From: Chitinophaga pinensis
GTDB lineage: Bacteria; Bacteroidota; Bacteroidia; AKYH767-A; OLB10
DNA length: 9,674 nucleotides
Direction: 5' to 3'
Assembly: GCA_945872015.1 (NCBI GenBank)
Contig: CAMBYJ010000050.1
Location: 1-9,674, forward strand
In this document: positions 1-6,448 of the stretch, piece by piece
How the letters are laid out: every line of letters starts with the position of its first letter
Position numbering within the stretch: position 1 is the stretch's first letter
Position numbers and translations under genes: made by a program
Notes under the pieces: generated by a model
Seen by the model: the letters and a program-made list of their open reading frames with translations, nothing else
Databases searched by the model: none
Told to the model about the DNA's origin: nothing

Positions 1-555
1 TTCAGTGAATGTTACTTTACTATAACGCGTTGCAGTTTTATCTTTCTCTGGATCGGCAGTATAAATACCATCCACACGTGTTCCTTTTAAAATTACATCG
101 GCCTCAATTTCAATTGCGCGAAGAGATGCCGCTGTATCAGTAGTAAAATAAGGATTTCCTGTTCCAGCACCAAAAATAACAACACGCCCTTTTTCTAAAT
201 GGCGTACCGCTCTTCTTCTGATAAAAGGCTCACAAATAGCTTCCATCTTAATGGCAGATTGTAAACGTGTCATTACACCATGCGTTTCCAATGCGCTTTG
301 CAGAGCCATAGAATTAATTACTGTAGCAAGCATTCCCATATAGTCGCCTTGCACACGATCCATTCCGCCTTCAGCAGCTTGTAAGCCTCTGAAAATATTT
401 CCTCCACCAATTACAATTGCCACTTCAACACCCATATCAACAATCGTTTTAATATCGTCTGCGTATTGCGACAAGCGAGTATTGTCGATTCCAAATTGTT
501 TGTCGCCCATTAAGGCTTCGCCGCTAAGCTTAAGAAGTATTCTTTTGTATTTCAT
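1..555 (-). CDS. pyrH: UMP kinase PyrH, C-terminus cut by the window edge
   Basis: Phosphorylates UMP to UDP with ATP in the cytoplasm, an essential step of pyrimidine nucleotide synthesis; bacterial PyrH is a hexamer of the amino acid kinase fold. Reading from the ATG at 555 gives 185 residues with no stop before the window edge; the family is about 235-245 residues, so roughly the last 50 are missing. Visible motifs are KRILLKLSGEALMG (4-17, phosphate-binding lysine and glycine loop), GGGNIFRG (50-57), MDRVQGDYMGMLATVIN (65-81, UMP site region), GAGTGNPYFTTD (129-140) and VDGIYTADPEKD (161-172, nucleotide-binding region). The start is the family's usual MKYKR beginning. It lies 139 nt downstream of the TMTC-like gene on the same strand. 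Its usual partner frr would lie outside the window. Identity is secure. Confidence 0.97.
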   Translation of the reverse strand, partial: MKYKRILLKLSGEALMGDKQFGIDNTRLSQYADDIKTIVDMGVEVAIVIGGGNIFRGLQAAEGGMDRVQGDYMGMLATVINSMALQSALETHGVMTRLQSAIKMEAICEPFIRRRAVRHLEKGRVVIFGAGTGNPYFTTDTAASLRAIEIEADVILKGTRVDGIYTADPEKDKTATRYSKVTFTE

Positions 556-562
556 GGTTGCA

Positions 563-570
563 CAAAATTA
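563..570 (-). promoter_or_regulatory. Probable -7 promoter element of pyrH
   Basis: The minus strand reads TAATTTTG, a full match to the Bacteroidota -7 consensus TAnnTTTG and identical to the -7 box of the rplM promoter. No good TTTG is seen 19-21 nt upstream; a CTG is the nearest match. The box ends only 7 nt before the pyrH ATG, so transcription from it would begin at or just before the start codon. It is the only TAnnTTTG in the 139-nt gap. Confidence 0.5.
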
Positions 571-694
571 TTAATTTAATCATATCTCAGCAGGCGGCAA
601 GGCTTTAATTATATCATCAACTGTTACTAATCATCAGATAAGGCTGATTTTTCCTTTATATCATTCGTTATCTCGATTCAAATACTGACAAATG

Positions 695-2542
695 TTATTG
701 GGTAGTGTTTGCTAATGATTGATATTTATTGGCTTCTTGTATATTGTTTAATTTCTGATAGGCGTTTGCCATATTTAAATAAACCTTCTGATTCGCCAAT
801 TGATTTGTGATGGCTTGCTTACCATAAAAAATTACTTCATCAGATTTATTTAGTATAGTACAAACAATCGAAAGGTTGGTTAATGTCATGTCGTTCACTG
901 GTTCTGCCTTATACGATTGCATAAAGCAAGAATAAGCTAAATCAGGGTTCTGTAAAGAAACATACAAGGCTCCTAAATTATTAAGGGCAAAAACATTTTT
1001 CGGATTATATCGAATTGCTGTTCGATAATATTCAACTGCCTTATTATTATCTGATTTGATTGCATGAATTAATCCCAGCTTATACCATGCATCAGAAAAG
1101 GCGGTATCAATTTGTACTGTTTTGTAAAAGTAAACGAGAGCACTATCAACTAAACTATTTCGCGTTTGTGGAACCATTTCCTTTTCCGCTTTGTTCATAT
1201 ACTCTGTAGCCAATGCTACATTTGTTCTTGCGCTATTCGGAGAACTTATAACTCCAGATTGAAAAAGTGTTAAGTTATCTTTCCAGTCTGCTGCACGACT
1301 TACACTCTGCAATAAAAATATACTTCCGACAATTACAAATCCAATAGTAAAATTCTTGCTTGCCTTAAAAGGAGATTGCGCACTATCCAGACGTAAATAA
1401 ATATTTCCTAAAACTACAGCAATGAGAACAGCTCCTACAACAGGCATAAATAAGAAACGTTCGCCAAACGTGGTTCCGTTCATAATAAACATATTACAAG
1501 TAGGTGCCAACAGAATAAAAAACCAAAATATACCAAAGGCTATTTCCTGATTACGTTTTAAATTTTTCATGGAAACAAAAGCGCAAAGCACACAAAGTAA
1601 AATACTAACGATAGGCCTATACGAACTAAAGTTAACAACCGGAATCTGATTAAAAGAATAATCCCATGAAAGACTTGTAGGTATTAATGTTTTAGTAAAA
1701 TAATGATACAGTATCTCGAATTTAGTAGCCCATACTTCGTTGAAAGATGATGCAGCATAAAGTATATTTTCTCTGGCAGAAGTTTCATATCCTTGAACTA
1801 CATCCTGAAGTGCTATAAAACGAAAACCTAAAAACAATGCACCCATCAAAAAAAGAGGAGAAGCTTTTTTAAAACTATTCAGTATTGAAGTATTAAATAG
1901 TAACCATAACAGTACAGGGAAAATCAGGATATAGGCAATTGAACTTTCTTTACTAAATAATGCTGCTAAGAATAGTATACATGAAATTGCAAGTAGCTTT
2001 TTATCATTAGCATTAGTCCATCGAATAAAATAATTGAGCGCAAATAAAATAAATAACCCCGACAATAGTTCATCCTGACTTTTAATATTAGCAACTACTT
2101 CGGTATGGATAGGGTGTAATAAAAACAAAAGAACAATTATAAATGGGTAATAGGAATTATAATTTGATAAAATCTTTTGAAGAAAATAAAATAATTGAAT
2201 AGCAATCAGAAAATACAATAACAAATTAACCAAATGAAATCCCGCTGGGTTCGTTCCAAAAACAGAATACTCAACAATAAACAAACTCATGGTTGCTGGT
2301 CGATAGCCCATAAAGTTTGAACCTTTAAAATGTTCACTTATACCATGTAAAAATGTTTGTGGGATATAAGAAATTCCATTTTGTACAGTTGGATTTTTTA
2401 CAATGTATAAATCATCATCGAGAACAAAACCAAATCGTAGTGTTTGTCCGTAAACGATAATAATTACAATGGCGAAAACGATTTTAAACAAAAGGGTTGA
2501 ATTCGTTTTTGTTTTTTCATTTTTAATTTTTGACTTCGACAT
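695..2542 (-). CDS. TMTC-like GT-C membrane glycosyltransferase with C-terminal TPR repeats
   Basis: Multi-spanning membrane protein of 615 residues. It resembles the eukaryotic TMTC1-4 O-mannosyltransferases, which move mannose from dolichyl-phosphate-mannose to protein. The first membrane helix (about 19-33) is followed by FVLDDDLYIVKNP (39-51), whose D42-D44 acidic cluster matches the GT-C catalytic loop. Other TMTC-like blocks are GYRPATMSLF (79-88), FGTNPAGFHLVNLLLY (95-110), HPIHTEVVANIKSQDELL (143-160), KESS (198-201), a DUF1736-like LSWDYSFNQIPVV (291-303), ERFLFMP (361-367) and WKDNLTLF (420-427). About ten hydrophobic helices fill residues 19-415, then three to four TPR units occupy about 482-612. 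The gene is preceded by the tsf terminator and followed by pyrH. The ATG at 2542 gives a short lysine-rich cytoplasmic lead. The GT-C/TPR architecture is firm; donor sugar and acceptor are unknown, and bacterial relatives are usually annotated only as TPR proteins. Confidence 0.85.
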   Translation of the reverse strand: MSKSKIKNEKTKTNSTLLFKIVFAIVIIIVYGQTLRFGFVLDDDLYIVKNPTVQNGISYIPQTFLHGISEHFKGSNFMGYRPATMSLFIVEYSVFGTNPAGFHLVNLLLYFLIAIQLFYFLQKILSNYNSYYPFIIVLLFLLHPIHTEVVANIKSQDELLSGLFILFALNYFIRWTNANDKKLLAISCILFLAALFSKESSIAYILIFPVLLWLLFNTSILNSFKKASPLFLMGALFLGFRFIALQDVVQGYETSARENILYAASSFNEVWATKFEILYHYFTKTLIPTSLSWDYSFNQIPVVNFSSYRPIVSILLCVLCAFVSMKNLKRNQEIAFGIFWFFILLAPTCNMFIMNGTTFGERFLFMPVVGAVLIAVVLGNIYLRLDSAQSPFKASKNFTIGFVIVGSIFLLQSVSRAADWKDNLTLFQSGVISSPNSARTNVALATEYMNKAEKEMVPQTRNSLVDSALVYFYKTVQIDTAFSDAWYKLGLIHAIKSDNNKAVEYYRTAIRYNPKNVFALNNLGALYVSLQNPDLAYSCFMQSYKAEPVNDMTLTNLSIVCTILNKSDEVIFYGKQAITNQLANQKVYLNMANAYQKLNNIQEANKYQSLANTTQ

Positions 2543-2612
2543 TTAAAATAGCATTGGAGTTGTTACAGTACTAGTTAAAACTGCTCATCATTATTTGCAG
2601 CTGATAGTAAAG

Positions 2613-2646
2613 TAAAATTAAAATCTTCAGAGAATAAAGTAGCAAA
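2613..2646 (-). promoter_or_regulatory. Weak candidate promoter for the TMTC-like gene
   Basis: The minus strand has TTTG (2646-2643), 22 nt, then TAATTTTA (2620-2613). This differs from TAnnTTTG in the last base, and the spacing is slightly longer than the usual 19-21. It is the best match in the gap between the tsf terminator and the start at 2542, and would leave a leader of about 60 nt. The terminator implies that the gene needs some promoter here. Confidence 0.25.
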
Positions 2647-2717
2647 GCTTTAAATTATAAACAGCGTAATATGAATTGATGATTTATCATCCTATAATAA
2701 ACTATCAAAAACTAATC

Positions 2718-2744
2718 AAAAAAAATCCCGAGTTAAACTCGGGA
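2718..2744 (-). terminator. Rho-independent terminator of the rplM-rpsI-rpsB-tsf operon
   Basis: The minus strand has TCCCGAG, a TTTAA loop, CTCGGGA, then eight T residues (2725-2718). The 7-bp G+C-rich stem can extend by two A-T pairs into the loop. It starts 25 nt past the tsf stop codon. Perfect pairing plus the immediate T tract makes this a clear intrinsic terminator. The tract favours the minus direction; the plus side has no comparable T run. It separates the translation operon from the TMTC-like gene. Confidence 0.93.
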
Positions 2745-2769
2745 CTTTAAAACTTAAAACAATATGGAA

Positions 2770-3603
2770 TTATCCAATTTGAACTCTTTTGAAAACAGAT
2801 ACAGTAAGACCTTTTTCAACGCTGTCTAAATACTGACCAACTGATTTCTTATCTTCTTTAATGAAAGCTTGATTTAACAATGTGCTTTCTTGATAGAACT
2901 TATTTAATTTACCTGCAGCAATTTTTTCAACCATTTCTTCTGGTTTACCTTCTGCACGAATTTGTTCTTTAGCGATTTCTAATTCTCTTTCGATAGTTGC
3001 TGAATCAACATCACCTTTATCAATAGCTACAGGACTCATTGCAGCAATTTGCATAGCAACGTCTTTTCCAGATGACTCAGGTGCAGTTGCACTTGATAAT
3101 CCTACCATAGAAGCTAAACGATTTCCTGGGTGATTATAAGCAATTACTTTCGGAGCTTCGATCATTTCATAACGAGATAATTCGATTTTCTCTCCGATTT
3201 TACCTACCATATCAAAAACTTTATCGTTTACAGTTGCTCCATCAAAAGGTAAAGCTTTTAATGCTTCAGCATCTGCAGGACTATTAGCCATAGCTACATC
3301 TAAAATACCTTGAGCAAAGTTTACGAAATCTTGGTTCTTTGCTACAAAGTCTGTTTCACAAGAAATAGCTACTAAGTAACCTCTTGTTCCTTCAGCATTC
3401 GTTTGAGCAATGATATAACCTTCTTTCGCTTCACGATCAGCACGGTTAGCAGCTACTTTTTGACCTTTCTTACGAAGGTAATCGATCGCTTTTTCGAAAT
3501 CTCCTTCAGCCTCAGCTAAAGCTTTCTTACAGTCCATCATACCTGCGCCAGTAATTTGACGTAGTTTATTAACATCAGCAGCGGTGATTGTTGCAGTTGA
3601 CAT
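2770..3603 (-). CDS. tsf: Translation elongation factor Ts
   Basis: EF-Ts is the cytoplasmic guanine-nucleotide exchange factor that releases GDP from EF-Tu. The 277-residue product is of normal bacterial length. It begins with the UBA-like N-terminal domain (about 8-47, including LRQITGAGMMDCKKAL). The EF-Tu-contacting TDFV motif follows at 84-87 within SCETDFVAKN, then the two-part core and dimerisation region. The ATG at 3603 has an A at -3 and an A-rich leader but no Shine-Dalgarno sequence. It lies 84 nt downstream of rpsB on the same strand, with a hairpin in that gap and no TAnnTTTG box, so it is probably transcribed from the rplM promoter. A strong terminator follows. Confidence 0.98.
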   Translation of the reverse strand: MSTATITAADVNKLRQITGAGMMDCKKALAEAEGDFEKAIDYLRKKGQKVAANRADREAKEGYIIAQTNAEGTRGYLVAISCETDFVAKNQDFVNFAQGILDVAMANSPADAEALKALPFDGATVNDKVFDMVGKIGEKIELSRYEMIEAPKVIAYNHPGNRLASMVGLSSATAPESSGKDVAMQIAAMSPVAIDKGDVDSATIERELEIAKEQIRAEGKPEEMVEKIAAGKLNKFYQESTLLNQAFIKEDKKSVGQYLDSVEKGLTVSVFKRVQIG

Positions 3604-3641
3604 AATTTTATATTTTTTTTAGATTTTGTTATTTATAAATA

Positions 3642-3664
3642 GCGGGATGATATGATCACCCCGC
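3642..3664 (-). promoter_or_regulatory. Intergenic RNA hairpin between rpsB and tsf
   Basis: On the minus strand, GCGGGGTGAT, a CAT loop and ATCATCCCGC form a 10-bp stem with one G-U pair and no bulge. The downstream sequence is A/T-rich but has no run of T, so it is not a standard intrinsic terminator. As RNA the stem is much better paired than on the plus strand, where the same position is an A-C mismatch; this argues for a role in the rpsB-tsf transcript. Possible roles are partial attenuation, an RNase processing site, or protection of the rpsB mRNA 3' end. The hairpin is clear; the role is inference. Confidence 0.6.
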
Positions 3665-3687
3665 CGTTAAATTATATTTAGTACTAA

Positions 3688-4524
3688 TTACTTTCTTGGT
3701 GCGCCTTTGCGGGAACGTAATCCAGAAGCTTTTTTCTTATCTCCACCTTCTGATGATTCTTCATCAGAAGCTACAGCACGTTCTCCTGCTTCTTCTTCAT
3801 TAGCAGCATCGCGCTCACGCTCTTGCTCTTTATCCACTTTACGCTCTGACAATCCTTCTTCGATTGAACGAACCATGCAATTCAAGATTAGTTCAATTGA
3901 CTTTGATGCATCATCATTTGCTGGGATTGGGAAATCGATTAATGAAGGATCGCTATTTGTATCACAAATTGCGATAGTTGGAATTCCTAACTTGATTGCT
4001 TCATCAACTGCGATGTGTTCTTTCACAGTATCAACAATGAATAATGCTGCTGGAAGACGGTTCAAATCTGCGATTGATCCAATCAATTTTTCCATCTTTG
4101 ATTTCTGACGAGAAATCTGAAGGCGTTCCTTTTTAGAAACAACCGACAAAGTTCCATCGCTCATCATTTTATCCAAATTTGCCATTTTCTTAACCGACTT
4201 ACGCTGTGTAGCGAAGTTTGTTAACATACCACCTGGCCAACGCTCAGTGATATAAGGCATATTTACGGATTTAGATGCATTAGCAACTATCTCTTTTGCT
4301 TGTTTTTTTGTTGCGACAAACAAGATTTTCTTGCCTGACTTTGCGATTTGCTTTACTGCTGCTGCTGCTTCTTCAAGCTTTGCATGCGTTTTATTCAAAT
4401 CGATAATGTGGATACCATTGCGCTCCATAAAGATGTATGCGCCCATTTTTGGATTCCATTTACGCTTCAAGTGTCCAAAGTGAACACCGGCATTTAGAAG
4501 TTCTTCTTGCGTTACGTTTATCAT
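3688..4524 (-). CDS. rpsB: 30S ribosomal protein S2
   Basis: S2 binds late in 30S assembly at the head-body junction and is needed for S1 docking in many bacteria. The 278-residue product starts MINVTQEELLNAGVHFGH. It contains the signature RKWNPKM (21-27), IFMERNGIHIIDL (31-43), FVATKKQAKE (69-78), RWPGGMLTNF (95-104) and the nucleotide-binding-like core ending CDTNSDP and DFPIPANDDA (187-206). The frame stays open 36 codons upstream to an ATG at 4632, but that extension lies inside rpsI and lacks S2 character, so the ATG at 4524 is the start. It lies 31 nt after rpsI. Residues about 229-278 form a highly charged, low-complexity tail (Glu/Arg/Lys/Ser), beyond the conserved S2 fold. Confidence 0.97.
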   Translation of the reverse strand: MINVTQEELLNAGVHFGHLKRKWNPKMGAYIFMERNGIHIIDLNKTHAKLEEAAAAVKQIAKSGKKILFVATKKQAKEIVANASKSVNMPYITERWPGGMLTNFATQRKSVKKMANLDKMMSDGTLSVVSKKERLQISRQKSKMEKLIGSIADLNRLPAALFIVDTVKEHIAVDEAIKLGIPTIAICDTNSDPSLIDFPIPANDDASKSIELILNCMVRSIEEGLSERKVDKEQERERDAANEEEAGERAVASDEESSEGGDKKKASGLRSRKGAPRK

Positions 4525-4555
4525 TACGCTGTTATATGCTGAGGGTTGAGGAATA

Positions 4556-4942
4556 TTAACGTTTAGAGAATTGGAAGCGACGACGTGCTTTGCGTTGACC
4601 GTATTTCTTACGCTCAACCATACGAGGGTCACGAGTAAGTAATCCGTTAGATTTTAATGCAGGACGATGTTCAGCATTGATTTTACACAATGCACGAGCA
4701 ATAGCCATACGGATAGCTTCCGCCTGGCCATTGTATCCTCCTCCTCCAACGTTGATCGTTACATCATACTGGTCTTTGGTGTTTGACACATCAAACGGCT
4801 GTTTAACCAATATTTGTAATGGCATTGTTGGGAAGTATTCCTTGTAATCACGGCTGTTAACCGAGATGGTTCCGTTACCCGGCTTTACATAAACGCGGGC
4901 TACTGCTGTTTTACGGCGACCAATTGTATGAGTGATTTCCAT
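4556..4942 (-). CDS. rpsI: 30S ribosomal protein S9
   Basis: S9 sits in the 30S head, and its basic C-terminal tail reaches the P-site tRNA anticodon stem. The 128-residue product carries the family motifs IGRRKTAVARVYV (7-19), INVGGGGYNGQAEAIRMAIA (63-82), LLTRDPRMVERKKYGQ (100-115) and the invariant C-terminal SKR (126-128). It starts at the ATG at 4942, 11 nt after the rplM stop. There is no Shine-Dalgarno sequence; the leader is A/T-rich. rplM-rpsI is a nearly universal bacterial pair, here continued by rpsB and tsf as in other Bacteroidota. Confidence 0.98.
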   Translation of the reverse strand: MEITHTIGRRKTAVARVYVKPGNGTISVNSRDYKEYFPTMPLQILVKQPFDVSNTKDQYDVTINVGGGGYNGQAEAIRMAIARALCKINAEHRPALKSNGLLTRDPRMVERKKYGQRKARRRFQFSKR

Positions 4943-4953
4943 GTAGATTTATA

Positions 4954-5403
4954 TCAATACTTAAGAGTTACTGCTTTAGGTTGCTGTGCTGCATGAGGAT
5001 GATCAGTACCTGCATACAGGTAAAGATTTCCTTTAATAGCTTCTCCTAAACGATTTTTTGGAATCATTCCATAAATCGCTTTCTCAAGAACCATTGTTGG
5101 CTTTGCAGCAATTAGTTTTGCAGGAGTTACTTTGCGTTGACCACCTGGATATCCAGTGTGACGAACATACTCCTTCATTGTCCACTTACGACCAGTAAGA
5201 CGAATCTTATCAGCGTTAATGATGATGACATTGTCTCCACAGTCTACGTGTGGTGTGTAATTCGGTCTATGCTTTCCACGAAGAATCATTGCTGCCTGAG
5301 AAGCAAAACGACCTAATACTTGGTCTTTCGCATCTAGCACAACCCACTCTTTAGTAGCTGTCTTGGCATTTGCCGAAATCGTTTTATAACTTAACGTATT
5401 CAC
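4954..5403 (-). CDS. rplM: 50S ribosomal protein L13
   Basis: L13 is an early-assembling 50S protein. The 149-residue product has KEWVVLDAKDQVLGRFAS (18-35), the RNA-binding LRGKHRPNYTPHVDCGDNV (41-59), INADKIRLTGRKW (62-74), HTGYPGG (82-88) and a conserved GMIPKNRLG (112-120). The start codon is GTG at 5403, not ATG. The MNTLSYKT beginning matches the usual Bacteroidota L13 N-terminus, and there is no upstream in-frame ATG between it and the promoter. It is the first gene of the translation operon, with a strong promoter about 40 nt upstream and a leader of roughly 30 nt without a Shine-Dalgarno sequence. Confidence 0.97.
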   Translation of the reverse strand: MNTLSYKTISANAKTATKEWVVLDAKDQVLGRFASQAAMILRGKHRPNYTPHVDCGDNVIIINADKIRLTGRKWTMKEYVRHTGYPGGQRKVTPAKLIAAKPTMVLEKAIYGMIPKNRLGEAIKGNLYLYAGTDHPHAAQQPKAVTLKY

Positions 5404-5440
5404 GATGTTAATTTTTAATATGTGATTTTCTAAGGGGTTG

Positions 5441-5472
5441 CAAAATTAGAAACATTTCTGACAATAACAAAA
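5441..5472 (-). promoter_or_regulatory. Bacteroidota-type promoter of the rplM operon
   Basis: The minus strand has TTTTG (5472-5468), a 19-nt spacer, then TAATTTTG (5448-5441). This fits both parts of the Bacteroidota housekeeping promoter (TTTG, 19-21 nt, TAnnTTTG). Transcription should start near 5432-5437, giving a leader of about 30 nt before the GTG start of rplM. No comparable element lies before rpsI, rpsB or tsf, so it probably drives all four genes. Confidence 0.85.
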
Positions 5473-5555
5473 CATATCAACATTTTTTTTCATATTTTAA
5501 TGTATTGAAAAGTAGCATTTTAAATACTTCCATAAACCATCAAAGGCTGTTTCTC

Positions 5556-5574
5556 AAAACGGGAATTGTCCCAT
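5556..5574 (-). terminator. Possible weak terminator of the glycosyltransferase-methyltransferase unit
   Basis: The minus strand reads ATGGGA, loop CAAT, TCCCGT, then TTT. The 6-bp stem includes one G-U pair and is followed by only three further T residues (four counting the last stem base). It lies about 130 nt past the methyltransferase stop and upstream of the rplM promoter, the right place for a terminator. The short stem and T run keep this tentative. Confidence 0.35.
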
Positions 5575-5704
5575 ATGCGGAAAAACATGCAACTAAAGTT
5601 ATTCACTTTTTTAGTGTTTTTCAGAGATAAAACAGATTTAAAAAAGCATCTATTAAAACACTCGAATTTATAACTCACAAAATCAGATTTAGTATTCTTA
5701 TTAG

Positions 5705-6448
5705 CTATTTATCCAACTTTCGGGAAACAGCTATCAAAGATAATCCTAACTTAAAAAAAGTAATCTTGTCTATCCACTTTGCAATTGGAACCAAGCGATT
5801 ATACAATTTCATATCCCCACCAGCAATAACACCTTTCTTAGAAAACAATCCGCCATAAACCCAAGCTGCAATACCTAAACCATTAAATCCTTTGATTGAA
5901 TCTAGCTTCAACGGAGGGGTTTGCATCAACTTACCTAAATCGCGATATCCATATCTTTTGAAATGGAATAGGTTGCGGTCTATTGTATTGTATATCAAAG
6001 CATGAGCAGGGACCAATATTATCAGTTTCCCGCCTGCACTTAATAACTTGCTTGCATTTTGTATCGCCAGACTATCATTCTCGATATGCTCGATAACATT
6101 TAGCGCAAAAACGGTTTTAAACTTTCCGAAATAGCTTTTATACTTTTCCTCAAAATTCTCATCTACCAGATCAAGCTGTAATATATCCTCTTGTTGTTCT
6201 GAAAAATTTTCTTTTAAAAATTCGATATATTCTGACCTTATATCTGTCATTACCAACGAATGACCATCTTCTAAACAGCATTTTGAAATATTCCCAATGC
6301 CGCTACCGATTTCCAGAACTGGCGACTCCATAAAAGGGGCTATCTGATCATACATCCAACTATTAAACGCATCAGCTTCTTTAATTGCCTGAAGCGTTTC
6401 CATTCCTTCTGCATCATGTTCCTTGAATTGAAAATGTCTACTATTCAT
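5705..6448 (-). CDS. Class I SAM-dependent methyltransferase
   Basis: Predicted methyltransferase of 247 residues with a Rossmann-like SAM-binding fold. Motif I is VLEIGSGIGN (44-53). An acidic residue ending strand 2 (D69 in VMTDI) would bind the SAM ribose. QLDLVD (91-96) fits the adenine-contacting loop. ALNVIEHIEND (115-125) is the typical post-II/motif IV region, followed by LLSAGGKLIILVPAH (135-149). The C-terminal part (about 185-245) is hydrophobic and may contact membrane or a lipid-linked substrate, but has no convincing transmembrane span. Its ATG overlaps the stop of the upstream glycosyltransferase gene by one base (TAATG), indicating translational coupling. That pairing suggests a sugar, polyprenyl or small glycolipid substrate, but the family alone does not reveal it; ubiquinone/menaquinone-type activity cannot be excluded. 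Confidence 0.88.
   Translation of the reverse strand: MNSRHFQFKEHDAEGMETLQAIKEADAFNSWMYDQIAPFMESPVLEIGSGIGNISKCCLEDGHSLVMTDIRSEYIEFLKENFSEQQEDILQLDLVDENFEEKYKSYFGKFKTVFALNVIEHIENDSLAIQNASKLLSAGGKLIILVPAHALIYNTIDRNLFHFKRYGYRDLGKLMQTPPLKLDSIKGFNGLGIAAWVYGGLFSKKGVIAGGDMKLYNRLVPIAKWIDKITFFKLGLSLIAVSRKLDK

Larger units (their letters stand above)
5404..5704. other. 301-nt intergenic region between the methyltransferase gene and rplM
   Basis: This A+T-rich gap holds the rplM promoter on its left and a possible weak terminator for the methyltransferase unit near its centre. The rest (about 5480-5550 and 5580-5704) shows poly-T and poly-A runs but no protein, tRNA or known RNA that I can recognise. 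A 22-codon minus-strand ATG frame (5588-5520) has no supporting features. Confidence 0.6.

Noticed and set aside
633..648. ATCAG-CTGAT hairpin after the TMTC-like gene
   Set aside because: Only five A/T-rich pairs and no T run on the minus strand; not a convincing terminator for the upstream gene.
3810..3860. Possible frameshift or recoding in the low-complexity rpsB tail
   Set aside because: The frame is continuous to a normal TAA stop at 3688, and charged S2 tails are ordinary; nothing indicates recoding.
3707..4108. Plus-strand 133-codon open frame
   Set aside because: It lies entirely antisense to rpsB, and its Ser-rich translation is the shadow of the charged S2 tail and core. The S2 assignment on the other strand is secure.
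4525..4632. 36-codon N-terminal extension of rpsB to an ATG at 4632
   Set aside because: It overlaps the 3' end of rpsI in another frame and has no S2 similarity. The conserved S2 N-terminus begins at the ATG at 4524.
5520..5588. 22-codon minus-strand ATG frame in the gap before rplM
   Set aside because: Short, without a recognisable start context or motif, and overlaps the possible terminator hairpin.
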